From Myrica gale (Eukaryota; Streptophyta; Magnoliopsida; Fagales; Myricaceae), in contig OZ005602.1 in NCBI GenBank assembly GCA_963930655.1, positions 1,371,501 to 1,435,500 of the forward strand: 64,000 bases of DNA. Direction: 5' to 3'. This document shows positions 1 to 12,482 of the stretch, piece by piece. The position numbers and the translations under genes were made by a program. Every line of letters begins with the position of its first letter. The stretch's first letter is position 1. A model generated the notes under the pieces. That model searched no databases. It saw only the letters and a program-made list of their open reading frames with translations, and was not told the origin of the DNA.

Positions 1-1833
1 GCATCACATTTCATCTCCCTCAAATTCTGCGACCGATGTTTCACAATTCCAACCAAAGTCATAGCATTTATAATGTCTTGATCCTTTCGTTGTAAGACCT
101 ATGACAATTCATTTGTAATTCCTATTATATTTCTGAATAAATGCATAATAAATACTTTTGAATAAAAATTACTTATAAAAAATATTTTTAAATAAAAATT
201 AATAATATTTGTGATTAGACAATTCATTTGTAATTTTTATAATATTACTCAACAGACTGTGCGACGTTCAATCAAGTATGTTAATGTATTTAGGAGAACG
301 CAAAATATTCATAAAAAAATATCAGTCAGAGGTGGTATGCTGGACATTGTTTAAAGAGGGTGCACCACTGTCTATATACGCATTCTCTCTCTCTCAAAAG
401 ACCAGTCCCCCACATGCTCACCCGTTCAAACCCACGTAATCGATCTCGATTTGAGAAACTGCGAGGAAAAAACAAAACGATTCGATTGAAGAAGCAAACT
501 GAACACACCAAAACTGCGAAGAAAAAAAAACTGAACACACCAAAACAAAAACGAAAAGCGGTCCTTCTCGCTTCACAAGGCAAAATAAAAGCTTCCCTTT
601 TTTTTTTTTTGGGTAAATGAGCTTACCTTATTGGCTTATTCTCTGCTTCGCTATACAACCATAATACGAACTACGAAGAGAAAAGTTAAGTAGATAAATA
701 GAATGGGCTAGGGCTGGGCGCAGGTCTGGCAGTAGGGAGGGCTTGGGCTGGGCTCAAGGGGGCCCAGCTTAATTAAAAAGCCATGTAAATTATATAATAA
801 AAAAATAAAAAAAATCAATGTTCTGGAGGCCGGAGGGGGCCAACCGGGCCCCCTTACATCCGCCACTGGTTGCGGAGGTGAAATGGGGGCGGGCGGATGT
901 CAGTTTAAAGGGAAAACTACAATTTTTTTGAATCAATTGCTTAGTCAAATTTTCTTCTAGATTTTGAGTTTTAGCCTTACCTCAAAACTAATCCCAGCTG
1001 GAGAAGCAGAAAAATCCTTTCCCTCCAGAGGTAATTTAACACTTTTGAAATAAGTTAATATTGTGACTTCCAGGAACAGTTAAAGTTCCAAGGACCCTGT
1101 TGAGTCACAGACTCTGAGACTCACAATGGTCTTTGAAACTATGTTGCTTCATATTTCATGCTATGTCCAACTAATCTGCAACTCTGCATTAGAAAATCAT
1201 TGTCTTAGAATAGTCTCGTACGTTTGCAACTCTGCATTATTTTTACTCCCAAATAGTTTTAATAGAATTTTTCTCTCAGGAGTTTAGCAAATAGGCTGCT
1301 AATCTACTTTTTATCTTCTCATATGATGATTTTCTTATCAGTTGGAGGAACACATCAATGGATCATATTGGAAAGCTTGCCAAATAAGGCACTGAGGCAC
1401 CAAAGGCAATTTTCCTTTTCATCTTTTGATTTCTTCCCTGGTTTTCTGCACTCGAGGCATGTGCTTGAGAAACTACCCCTGCACGTAACTGGCTGGGGGC
1501 CCATAGGCAATTGAAGGGAAGGTCACGAGAGAAAAAAACAAGCAATACTTGTTTATTTTCCAAGGTTGCATGGATACGTGTTGAATCCAAGTAAAACGGA
1601 CGCATGCTAGTCAAACATGCTAGCCTCTGGTGTGACTACAACAGTCAAAAGACTTTTTCTGCAACAAATGCAAGACTATAAGATCATTAGAGAGACAGGT
1701 TCAACGCAAGATTAATTGAATATAGACTATAATAATAATGCAAATCTCCATAATCTTGTTAATCAATCTTTCTTTAGTCATTTCTCATTGACTTTCCAAC
1801 TACGTCAAGATATTTAGATACAGCTGTATCATT
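1..1833. other. Intergenic AT-rich DNA, no gene seen
   Basis: No coding region is supported here; the open frames at 326-620 and 1323-1614 are low-complexity or lack any recognisable motif. A GC-rich patch around 700-869 ends in ATCCGCCACTG, which resembles the terminal sequence of the hAT-type elements seen at 26430-26444 and 48520-48535. It may be the end of a small non-autonomous element, but no matching left end or target duplication is clear. Confidence 0.5.
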
Positions 1834-2055
1834 TCTCATCTCTCATTTCCATGCCTTCACTGTCAAGGTAGCGTTGGAAAGTAGAAATGTTGGGGCATTC
1901 AAAAGGTTGGAGTATTAGAACCGGTGAAAGAGTGGGTTTCTCATCTCTCATTTCCATGCCTTCACTTTCAAGGTAGCTTCAAGGTAGCGTTGGAAAGTAG
2001 AAATGTTGGGGCGTTTAAAATGTTGGAGTGTTAGAATGGGTGAAAAAGTGGCGAG
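1834..2055. repeat. Imperfect tandem duplication (2 units of about 105-118 bp)
   Basis: Two consecutive copies share the blocks CTCATCTCTCATTTCCATGC, CTTCAC(T/G)(T/G)TCAAGGTAGC and GTTGGAAAGTAGAAATGTTG, starting near 1834 and 1940. The second copy has an extra TTCAAGGTAGC. The second unit runs into the MITE-like sequence at about 2008. Confidence 0.7.
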
Positions 2056-2395
2056 AGATAATTTGAATAAATTTTTTATATTTATTTAGAGTGAAAAGTA
2101 ATAATTTGATGTAAAAAAAAAATTAAAATATTATTTTATTAGTGTGGAAATTTTGAGAGCCCAACATTTTGGCTCCCAAACACCACATTTATATGAGTCT
2201 TGTGCCCATCTACTATCTACCGCGATTACCTTTCATGTGTTGTGTGCCAATAGATGTGTTATGGGAGTTGGTGAAAAAGTGAAGAGAGAGAAGATTTTTA
2301 ATAAATGTTATAATAAAAAAAATTATGTGGTGAATTTTTTATTATTAAACCTAAATTTTTGGATCCAACTTAAGACTCAAACATACCCAGAATGT
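2008..2395. mobile_element. MITE-like AT-rich repeats
   Basis: Sequence around 2008-2181 has short inverted ends (GGGGCGTTTAAAATGTTGG on the left; GGGAGCCAAAATGTTGG read from the right on the other strand). A second module at about 2240-2395 contains AAGAGAGAGAAGATTTTTAA, which recurs in inverted orientation at 61741-61848. Both are typical of short non-autonomous DNA transposons. Exact ends and target duplications are uncertain. Confidence 0.5.
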
Positions 2396-4259
2396 TTGCA
2401 AAGTAAAATTTTGGTCAAATTTCTCTCAATTCCAAAATGTTTATTTACAAACATAACTGAACTCAAAATTTTGTCAAGAAAATAAAGATAATAAAATTTT
2501 AAAATTATCTTTCTCCTATCAAATCGTCCTTTTCATTACCATAAACATAAAAGATTCATTTAAATCATTTATCTCTTCACTTTTTCATAATTCAACTTTT
2601 CATTAATTTTCTTTTAAAATCTAATAAAACTCTAATCTACCTCAATTCTCAATTGTCAGAACATTTCTAAAATTTTCGGAAAATCTTAGTTTGCAGAAGT
2701 GACTAATGCAGCCGCATACTGCACTATGCCGCCAAATTTTTTGCTAATAGGATTTAATTGGATCATGTTTTAAATAGAATCAGAATTCTCTACAATTTTC
2801 TGTCTTAATTACACCGTGTAATTTGGAGAGATAGACATGTTTCTATTCAAATTTAAATGACCCAATCCTTGCACCCATGCAGTTCTCAGGAAAAAGACCC
2901 ACCTTGTTAATGTATTTTGCTTGCTAGTGGAAGCTTTTGGTACGCCACTTAACCCATCTGCTGTAGTTCTAAGAACACAAATCTCTGGTAACGGCTCTTA
3001 CTCAAACACTCTTTTCCTTGCTACTACTTGTGCTACAAATTTGTTCTGTTTCTCAAACTACGGGTACCATAACCGTGGGTGGTTCTGTCTCTGCAACTGA
3101 CAACTCTTCATGGCTCTCTCCTTCTAGTGATTTTGCGTTTGGATTTCGCCAACTCTACCACACAGATTTATTCTTGCTTTCTATTTGGTATGATAAGATA
3201 CCAGAGAGAACCATAGTTTGGTATTCAAATGGAGATAAGCTTGCACCAAGGGGATCGAAAGTGGAGCTAAATTCTGACTGTGGCTTGGTGCTTACTAGTC
3301 CTCGAGGCGAAGAGTTATGGACATCTGAGATCCTTACTGGTGTTGCTGCCTATGGGTTAATGGAGGACACTGGAAACTTTGTGCTCCAAGACAGCAACTT
3401 CAACAAGGTATGGGAAAGCTTCCAGTATCCTACTGATACAATCTTGCCTACCCAGATTATAGAGAGGGGAGGAGTCCTATCTTCTCAACAATCAGAGACA
3501 AACTTTTCCAAAGGAAGGTTCCAGCTAGTTTCGTTGAAGCGGGGAATAAACAGAGCATTAAGGTAGGTAGTCTTTTGCTTAATATCATCAACTTGCCCAC
3601 CACAGAACCGACAAAGCCTTACTATGTAAAGGACAGTAGTACTGCCGGTGATACCAATGCATCGAGTCCAGGTAGACAGTTGCTCTTCAGCGAGTCAGGC
3701 TACATTTATATCCTAAAGAGAATGGGGAACGTCTCAATATCTCACAGGAAGGACACTCAACAAGGAATTTCTATTTCAGAGCGACTCTCAATTTTGATGG
3801 AATTTTCACTGTGTATTCTCATCCCAAGTCTTCTACAGTCAGTGGAAGCTGGACTGCTGTTTGGTCCATTCCAGATAACATATGCAAGGATATCTCCGTT
3901 GAGGCAGGAATTGGTGTGTGTGGGTATAATAGGGTCTGTTACCTCAAACCAGATAATAGGCCAAGGTGTGAATGCCCAAGGAGGTACTCTTTGCTCGATT
4001 CAAACGATCCATATGGAAGCTGTATACCAGATTTCATACAGAGATTACACTAGATTGATTCCTTATACAGAAGAGGATTGCAGAAATGCTTGCTTACAAG
4101 ATTGTATGTGTGCTGTTTCCACATTTACAAAAGGAAACAACTGTTGGAAGAAGAAGCTACCACTATCTAATGGGAGATTTGATCCCAATTTGTCTGTGAA
4201 GGCTTTTATGAAAGTTAGGAGAGATAATTCCACTCCGCGGTTTCCGATTCCAGGCAAGC

Positions 4260-4732
4260 TGTGATACCCCGAATCCCACATGGAGTGGGAGAGGAGAATG
4301 AATGGGTGATTGGTTCTATAAGGGTCAAGTCCCACATTGGGACCTTACTAGGCTGAATTGAGCTTTATAATGATCCAAGGAGCTTCAAGAGCAACCTTGA
4401 CTAGTCCTTTTGAAATCAAAGCACAGATGTGGCTAGTGCTTGTCCTTGGGTCGTTACAAATGGTATCAGAGCGGTCCTAGTAACCACCAATGTGGGCCTT
4501 GACGAGGACGTCAAGGGTTTATGAGGGGGATATTGTGATACCCCGAATCCCACATGGAGTGGGAGAGGAGAATGAATGGGTGATTGGTTCTATAAGGGTC
4601 AAGTCCCACATTGGGACCTTACTAGGCTGAATTGAGCTTTATAATGATCCAAGGAGCTTCAAGAGCAACCTTGACTAGTCCTTTTGAAATCAAAGCACAG
4701 ATGTGGCTAGTGCTTGTCCTTGGGTCGTTACA
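4260..4732 (+). mobile_element. TRIM element (miniature LTR retrotransposon) inside LecRLK copy 1
   Basis: Two 199-bp LTRs (4260-4458 and 4534-4732) read as identical. Each begins TGTGATACCCC and ends TCGTTACA. Next to the first LTR is the primer-binding site TGGTATCAGAGC (4461-4472), complementary to initiator methionine tRNA. Just before the second LTR is the purine tract ATGAGGGGGA (4521-4530). The target duplication CAAGC is perfect (4255-4259 and 4733-4737). The internal part is only 75 bp and codes for nothing, as expected of a TRIM that depends on proteins from other elements. It looks structurally whole. Matching LTRs point to a recent insertion. Confidence 0.95.
4461..4472 (+). promoter_or_regulatory. 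TRIM primer-binding site (tRNA-iMet type)
   Basis: TGGTATCAGAGC, two bases downstream of the first LTR. This matches the 3' end of plant initiator Met tRNA, the primer used by many plant TRIM and Copia elements. Confidence 0.9.
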
Positions 4733-5976
4733 CAAGCAGCCGGTCAAAAGGAAGAACCAGGAGAGCTTGATACTAGCAGGGTCAGCGATTCTCGGTTGCT
4801 CCTTGTTTGTTAACGTTATATTGATTTCCGCCATTCTTTTTGGTTTTTCTTCATTTACCGGAAGAAACATAGACAAATTGACCAAAAAGCCAGTATCTTG
4901 GAGATGAATTTGCGGCGTTTCACATACAAAGAGCTTGAAGAAGCTACAAATGGGTTCAAGGAAGAACTTGGGAGGGGAGCTTTCGGAATTGTTTACAAAG
5001 GAGTAATCAAGATGTGTTCTGATAACCTTGTGGCAGTCAAAAAGTTAAAGAGTATCGTGCAAGAGGGAGAGAGAGAATTCAAAGCTGAAGTGAAAACAAT
5101 TGGCAAAACACATCATAAGAATCTGGTTAGACTGCTTGGATTCTGTGACGAGGAACCGCATCGTTTGCTGTTGTATGAGTTCTTGAGCAATGGCACTTTG
5201 GCAGGTTTCCTTTTTGGAGATCTCAAACCGAACTGGGAAACGAGAAATCGAATTGCTATGGACATTGCAAGAGGACTACTATATTTACACGAAGAGTGCA
5301 GCACCCAGATTATCCACTGTGATATAAAGCCTCAGAACATACTTCTGGATGAACATTACAATGCTCGAATTTCCGTCTTCGGATTGGCAAAGCTCTTGAT
5401 GATGGATCAGACCCAAACTCACACGGCCATTAGAGGAACGAAAGGGTACGTCGCACCTGAATGGTTCAGGAACATGCCAATCACTGCTAAAGTTGATGCG
5501 TACAGCTATGGCGTCTTGCTGCTAGAGATTGTTTGTTGCCGAAAAAGCGTGGATATAGAGTCCGGAGGTGAAGATAAAGCGATTTTAACTTATTGGGCTT
5601 ATGACTGCTTTCGAGAAGGAATATTAGATGCTCTGGTAGAATATGACATGGAGGCCATGAATACATGGAGAAGCTAGAGAGGTTGGTCAAGGTGGCCATT
5701 TGGTGTATCCAAGAAGACCAATCTCTTAGACCACCTATGAGGAAGGTTATGCAGATGCTTGAAGGAGTTGCTGAGTTACCTCTTCCACCCTGCCCATCTC
5801 CTTTTATTGCCACTACAACGAGTTTTCAGCATCTAGCTAGCAGTCCACTCGTAAAGAATTAACACTCCATGTACTAAACATTTCCTCTGTTTCACAATCT
5901 TTCCTCTCTTCCGTTTAGATATAATTCTGTTTCTGTACTAGTTTGCAGTGTAGGTGGATGTTAATTCTACTAATGG

Positions 5977-6417
5977 TCTATGTGGTATTTCAAAATTTCA
6001 CAATTTTAAACTGTCCCTATAATATTGTTCGTAATAATTAGTCCTATGGAATATTAATGTATCAATATAACCTTTTACGTCAACTTGTGCCTGACCCAGT
6101 TGAACAGCTAACTCCTACGCCACTAATGGGAACATGTCCTAAAATGTCACCCATTATATATTGTCACATCAGACCAGAAGTCTCACCTAGATCAAATATG
6201 TCATGCATAAATGGTATCCATTAATTTTTCACCAATAGAATTGATATGTGAAAGTCTGATAGTGTTTAAGACGTATTCCCACTAATCATTTAGGAAGTTG
6301 TTATCCGATGTTAGTCAACGGAAAGGGTTGTATTGACATGTTATAATATTCTACGTGAATTACTTTAAGACGAAAAATACCCTAAGTAACAGTTTGAGAT
6401 TTTGAAATACCACTAGA
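5977..6417. mobile_element. Non-autonomous foldback DNA element (8-bp target duplication)
   Basis: The element is flanked by the direct repeat ACTAATGG (5969-5976 and 6418-6425). Its ends are inverted: TCTATGTGGTATTTCAAAAT on the left and TCTAGTGGTATTTCAAAAT read from the right on the other strand, with similarity continuing inwards (AAACTGT blocks). It has no coding capacity. An 8-bp duplication suggests the hAT superfamily; the superfamily call is inference. Confidence 0.75.
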
Positions 6418-6425
6418 ACTAATGG

Positions 6426-7660
6426 AGTAATCAATCGTCCTATATATACAAAAACGTCTGTTAATTTGTGTTGCTCCATGTCATAATCTGTTGATTATTG
6501 AAACTGGGAGTATATAAAATATTGAAGAATCTTTTACAATAACCTCTGCTAGGGCAAGGTTTCATTTCAGAGGATTTGACTGGCTATACAAAAACCATAT
6601 AAATTATAATTGTCGCCTGGAAGACCCATTATCCATCTTCGGTATAAGAACGGACCCCAAGGTACCCTTGTTGAAACATCAGTACATGGCACCAGCAGGT
6701 AGCAGACTAGCAGCATAGACCAAAATTGCATTGGGAGCAATTCTCGTGGGGAAGCGAAAATGCATGGCACCAACAGCATATGCTGCATATAAATTATAAC
6801 TGTCGCTTGCATCTAAGATTAGGCTACCAGGAATGACGAATAGCAACAGTAAGAAAAATACTATCCGGCTTGCCCTGGGGAAGTTTCCACAAAGCGCAAA
6901 TGCAATTATGCAGGTGGAGCAAAGAGATATTCCTCAGGCAACAGAACTTGACAGTGTGGCTCTTTCCTTCACTGCGGAGTTTGCTTCTGAGGGGAAAAGA
7001 CAAAAAATTATCAATATATCTTAGCAGCAAACATCAGAACTACATTGTTCTGTCACCATAGCCAACATCTCCACCCCAGTGCCAACTATACTTATAAGCT
7101 GCTGTTGGTTATGTCCCTGCTGTAAGGGACATAACGAAACAATTGCATTTGCCTCAGATTATACTTCTACTAGAACAGCTTATTGAACATGAAAATAAAG
7201 ATGACATCTTTCCCCATGGAGAATGATCCAGATTGAAAATAAAGCAGCTTATTTAACATGTAGAAATTTGCAGTAAATCACACATTTCTCCCAAAACCGT
7301 AAAGCAAATGATATGACAAACGAAGCATTGGTGACATCTAATGGACTGAAAGTGAATGAAACATGCTTGTTTATTGAGTAAACCATCACGCTAGCAATTT
7401 CTGAGGACAGCACTACTAGAAGGTCTCTCTGTATATAATACATAACATATAATAGCAAAATTCCCCATCCAATCCCATACGAAGCCTGACCCAAGGTTAT
7501 AGTCATGAAATAAAACAGGGAACATAAAATCCATAGCTGCTTAAACCAGAATAATAACTTTTCCTAAGCACATTCAAGTTTTTAGGGAATAGTAACTTTC
7601 CCCCCTATATTTTGTATTTCAATGATCTGATTTGCCAGTACTATCTGTGTTAACCAACCA
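6426..7660. other. Gene-poor stretch downstream of the minus-strand Transposase_24-like gene
   Basis: No convincing coding region. The motif ATAAATTATAA(T/C)TGTCGC occurs twice, near 6598 and 6789, marking a partial duplication about 190 bp apart. Part of this stretch may be 3' UTR or a further last exon of the minus-strand gene, because a splice-donor-like AGT|GTAAGT occurs at 7690-7689 just before its stop. Confidence 0.4.
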
Positions 7661-10600
7661 TCAAAATAAACTACTGAATTTGGAACTTACACTGCTAGAA
7701 GACGTTTGAGATCTTAGGCTATCAAGGGCCACCATAAACTCCGCACGCAGTTGTGCCTCCATCGCGGTTCTTGCTGCACTCTCTGCCTGCAATCGTGCCT
7801 CCATTTCGGCACGAGCTGCAGTCTCCGCCTGCAGCTGTGCCTGGATCACAGTCCGTGCGGCACTTTCTTCCTGCAACTTCTGCTTCATCTCACCAAGCTT
7901 TTCTTCAAGTGCATCACGCTCCATTTGAACCTCATCAGTAATCTGTTTATCTGACGGGCTCAATCCCCGTCTCTGGCCTCGTAGGTAGCCCGGTCTAGTA
8001 CCGATCACTGAATGGAACAATTCATCCTCACCCAATGGCCCTAATGGCCCCACTTCCTGCTGTGACCGCTGAGTAATTAACTCGGTAACTTGTTCCTGCA
8101 TTGAGAACAGGGACACATCAATCAAAACACAGATATCTGAAAAATATTAGTATCGCATGAAATTTTTACTTACAAATATGTTCCGTGCAGCTTCATCACT
8201 CCATGTGCCATCAGGATGACGATGACATAGAACCCACGTCCTGAATTCACTAGGCTGCTGACCCGTCGACGGGTCCCGCTGTATTGGAGTTAAAATAACA
8301 TAAATACAATTTAAGTAAAAAATGTAAGACATTACCAATTACTTTTGTCTCCAATACTTCTACTCACCGCATCATAACTCACAGCCGCAAAAGATTTGCT
8401 GCCGGTGATTTTACCCGTCTTTTGCTTTGCTCGATTTTCTTTATTTCTATCACTAATTGTCTTCATAGGATGAGCATATAAAAGAATTAGTGCAATATAC
8501 AAAAAAAAAAGGAATACAAATAAGAGATGTGTTAATTGTGCTAAAAAAATATAAGAACAGGAAGATGTCACAATAGAGAAATTTTACCTTAAACTCTTCA
8601 GTACCGAAGTATGTGAGAAGAGACTCCCATTGCCACTCCGTGACCTCCTTGGGTCGATTCTGCCTGCGGTCCTCATCATTATCATACTTACTGTAGTCCT
8701 TAGAGAGTTTTGCTCGCCAACCCCGGTATCTCCTATTTGCCAACTTCAGTATGCTGGCCCTTCTCAAGGGCGTATCCTGGATTCTCCACCTCCTCTGAAA
8801 TGACAAATGAGGAAAAAACATATTAGATAATCGTATAAAGTGGCAAGATATTAAAAAATAACAAACAAAATAATCTATGAATCTTTTTTTCCTCTATTAC
8901 CAACACAGCTGCCACAATGTTGTCCTTTGCCTCCTGTGGTACTTCAGCCCACTTCCTAACGTTGAGTGGTGCATAGATCCTCATTTGTTGGACCACCTCG
9001 TCCACAAACATCCGCTGATTTGGACCCACTGCTGAATCAGATAAGTCTGAGAACTCAACCTCCAACTTTCCGTCCTTACTTTCTTGTGCTTTTCTAGCCA
9101 ACTTCAAGCCCTTTGCAGGTCCCCGTCCTTTCTTTCTGATCGAAGTTGAAGCTGAAAGGTGTTCAACATAGTAACATTTTACCAGAGCACAAGGGAAACA
9201 TCAAAAGTGACATAACGAAAAAGTAAGCATTAAAAAAAAAGGTGAGTGCTAATGAAATTATGATACCGTCTGATGGTGTTAGTGTGTCCACAGAGAGCTC
9301 TGACGGCTCTGACGACTTCCCTGGAAGAGGGGTATGCATGGAAGAGTCAGTATGTGGCTGATCACCCTCAGCGTCTGTATTGCCTGGCTGCACTGCATCC
9401 ATAATGTTCTAAATAAAGGAGCAAACAAATGGCAACATCAATTACATGTCTATGTGGCCTATTCATATATAAGACGTAATTGAGCCTATTGAAACACTGG
9501 CAATGGTTCACATGCCACACTGCAATTAGTAACTTCATTTCTTTTTGTTTGAACCGAGAACAAAGGACAAGTCATAAAAATTTCTCCTAACAGAACAGTG
9601 CAACCAAATAAATAGCGCCCTAGCAATGTATCTGTCACATCCCCTTATCTTTCTCCACACTTAAACTATAATAACCAACAACTCGTACCATCATCAGATT
9701 CAGTATTCAACATCCCATTAGTAAATGACAGGATGTATAGCTAAATTCCCACATATTCATCCAATTGTTTTAGAACAAAATAGTTGTCTCTGTTTCTAGC
9801 CAGACCAAGATAATGTCCAGGCAAAGTAAACGAAGTTGGGAAAAGCCAAAGTCTGGCAGAGACAAGTAAAAGGAAAACAGAATGCCAAGGCAACCAAAAA
9901 AAAGCAACATCCACGATCAGACTGAAAAGCATTTTGTTAAGTATTAACCAAGTAACGCCAGAGTACCTAAACAAGGAACTGGCAGAAAGAAATAGGTTTT
10001 AAGTAGATCAATACTTTACATACTTCAGAGTTCAGTCACTAGATCAACTATAAAAATTATGTAGAAATCATCAAACATTTACAGAAGTCATTTCTAATCA
10101 ACCTGACAATTTATTTTGTCAGCTTAGTTTTTTTTAAAAAAATTACCTGTTATCAAACAAAAATAAGTGATGTTATTGATCAGAAAACATTCACCTAATT
10201 TAAACATATTACAGGAAAACCCAATTGATACTAAACATATTACACGAACACCCAATTAATTTAAACAATAACAGTAATCGTTTATGTACAGACCAGGAAC
10301 CCACTAACAACATCCAGCTACCATAAAGTATTTCCCCATTTTGGTTAATTAGCAAACTTACAGATCCAAAACTTATGACCTGACCTAACATTCTGGCTTT
10401 AAAAACAGGATGTGCCCTTGAGCATTATTTACTCCTTACCACCTCATCTTTCTGATATCTTTCACAAACAAATCACCATCGGCTATGATACACTATACAA
10501 TGAAGCCAACCAATGCCTCTTTTTTGGCTTACCTGTTGCCTCTTCTTTTCCTACTCAAGTAATTTACAAAAAGAATATCATAAGAACAATGCATTTCCGC

Positions 10601-11156
10601 GCACATCTCTAGTACATATATCTCAGCTTCATCGTTAATCATCAAATTTAACACCAAAACCACCAATAAAGAAATAAAAGGCATTCGTTTACATGAAAAT
10701 TTTCAAACCAAAGCAAGCAACGCAAGAAAATGGAAAAAGAACTTTATATTTGATTTTATTTTGTCAAAAAGAGGGAAACAAAAGAAAGATAACAGCTAAA
10801 GGAAGAATTAGAAGAGGAACCTGTTGAGACGGGGAGACAACAAAAGTAACAGCCACGTCTTCAAGTACTTCTCCTGCAACAGTGGGGCCCTCTGTAGCTG
10901 CTTCTGTTGTACCTGGAATTTGCTCCTCGTCCCCCTCTTCATGCTCCTCCTCGTGGTCATCTTGCTGAGAATGCTGAGGATCCTCAACCTTGGATTTGGA
11001 TTTGGGTTTGGTTTTTGGCTTGGGTTTGTCTTCCTCATGGTCCTTGTTGTCGTTCTTCTTCTTCTTCTTCTTCTCCTTCTCCCCCTCCAACCCCAATATA
11101 CGGGCACTCCTCCTCTTCTTCGTCCCTGCTGCTCCTTCTCCTCCCTCCTCAGACAT
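7661..11156 (-). CDS. Transposase_24-like (Ptta/En/Spm) protein, seven coding exons
   Basis: Seven exons with GT-AG borders join in one open frame: 11156-10821, 9408-9267, 9151-8901, 8794-8588, 8460-8368, 8278-8174 and 8095-7661, giving about 522 aa. The start is ATG TCT GAG at 11156. Exon 1 encodes a very charged tail (runs of K and E). The middle exons hold the family core, including LRRASILKLANRRYRGWRAK, the W-Q-W segment, KENRAKQKTGKITGSKSFA and FRTWVLCHRHPDGTWSDEAA. The last exon is a coiled coil with alanine-rich heptads (ESAARTVIQAQLQAETAARA). This resembles the plant transposase domain found in CACTA (En/Spm) elements. A possible 5'-UTR intron lies at about 11293-11178. No CACTA termini with a 3-bp duplication were found around it. 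It could therefore be a transposon gene, a relic, or a host gene derived from one. The exon model is my reading and not confirmed by transcripts. Confidence 0.65.
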
Positions 11157-11299
11157 TTGCACTCCCTTCCTGCACCTATAGCCATGATAAACAGTGACGC
11201 ATCCAATAATTTTTTAAAAAAATCTGATTAAATGAAAACTTAAGAAATTCGGGATTTTTGTGTTAGGATTAATTGAACTAGATAGAAAATTACCTTCAA

Positions 11300-12482
11300 T
11301 CTGAGAGCTTGGGATCGGATTTGGGTTTAGGGTTTTGCTGAAACTCACAGGATATGCGCAACCGATTTGGGGCTATTAAGGCGAGAGACGAAAACGTATT
11401 TTAAAATTTTTAAGGCTAGAAGTTTTTGTCTGCCTAAACTGAATAATCGCCACGATAAGTTCAAGAGAGATCGCCCAATTTATCGTGCTGAAAACTAATG
11501 TCTCGCTATAATATGAGTTCCAACTCTGTCACGTCGAGATAGTGAAGGTGACAAGGGGCTAAGCTTTTCGAGTATAAAGTGTTAAGACGACTTTGTAAAG
11601 GCTGAGACCACAACATGGAGCAGACCGTGACGACACTCGAGTTGTCGTCGCATTTCTACAGCCTCCACTCTCCTGTCTCTCTCCTCCTACTTTTAATTAT
11701 TGTTATTTTTGGAAAATTACTTTTAATTATTAATTTAGAAACAAAGATAAAGATATATAATTGTACATTCTAACCAAAATGCAGACATATATAGGTTGAA
11801 AAATCGTATTATATGATTAAAAACAAATTTATAAAATAAATATTAGAATTATTTTTGTTTTAACAATCCAAATAAATAAAAAAGCTCATCTCAAATTATT
11901 TTAGCACTGTTGTAGTGGCGAAATAAATACAAACATCATCTTTTGTGTTCCACATTAATAGTGATGTGCTATGAACCTCCTAATTGGTGAGGCTTTCTTT
12001 TAGTGGAGACCAATATGTTAGCAAGGAGGCATAAATGGAACCAGGTCATTTTTTAATGCGATTCTTTGGTGTTATGCAGTGATGTGCTTTCTCAGGACCA
12101 ACTGGGTGAATTTCGCGAATGGAAAATAGTTTGGGTGCTAAAGAATTGTAATATCTTTGAGCATATCCAGAGTTGTGACATGTCTGAATTCACCGATTTG
12201 GTTAGTTTTTCTTAATGCCATGAGGTATTGCTTAGCAAAAGTTTTTTTTTTTTTTTAAATGTTCCACATTAACAGGAATAATTTATATGAGATGTTCTTC
12301 CTCATTCTAATTTGTCTTTGGATACTGTCTACCTATAAGGTTTTCTTGTCCCCGCTATACATTGTCTTCTTCCACTTGTTATTTCTTCCACATGTGAAAT
12401 AACCGGGCTATGGATCCAGGCCACATTGAAAATATAGTAGGATAAATAAATGATAGCTCAACCCTATACAATTTATCCTGTA
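11300..12482. other. Upstream region and intergenic DNA
   Basis: The first about 100 bp probably hold the 5' leader of the minus-strand Transposase_24-like gene. The remainder is AT-rich and I see no gene, RNA or clear element. Confidence 0.4.

Larger units (their letters stand above)
2985..5862 (+). pseudogene. G-type lectin S-receptor-like kinase, copy 1 (broken)
   Basis: This is a relic of a plasma-membrane receptor kinase. In order it shows a signal-peptide-like leader (about 3000-3050), a bulb-lectin domain (to about 3500), a middle region with the EGF-like CGYNRVCYLKPDNRPRCECP (about 3920-3980), a PAN-like CRNACLQDCMCAV segment (4080-4120), a membrane segment (about 4770-4860) and a kinase domain (4910-5830). 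The reading frame shifts several times (near 3560, between 3780 and 4060, near 4900 and near 5660). The expected initiator is replaced by CTG at 2985 (CTG GTA ACG GCT), with an in-frame TAA at 2970. A TRIM element lies between the PAN region and the membrane segment. In the kinase, the Lys of VAVKKL and the HCDIKPQN loop are kept, but DFG reads VFG (GTC at 5375-5377), so magnesium binding should be lost. The family is normally a single-exon gene of about 800 codons. It is probably dead; a truncated transcript cannot be excluded. Confidence 0.9.

Noticed and set aside
4461-4472. tRNA-Met-like sequence
   Set aside because: Only a 12-base primer-binding site of a TRIM element, not a tRNA gene; the same applies at 28429 and 62313-62324.
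7410-7425. CACTA terminus CACTACTAGAAGGTC for the Transposase_24-like gene
   Set aside because: No matching inverted end or 3-bp duplication was found on the other side, and the motif is short enough to occur by chance.
10808-11231. Long overlapping open frames on both strands
   Set aside because: They are shadows of the lysine/glutamate-rich first exon of the minus-strand Transposase_24-like gene; low-complexity GAA/TTC runs stay open in several frames.
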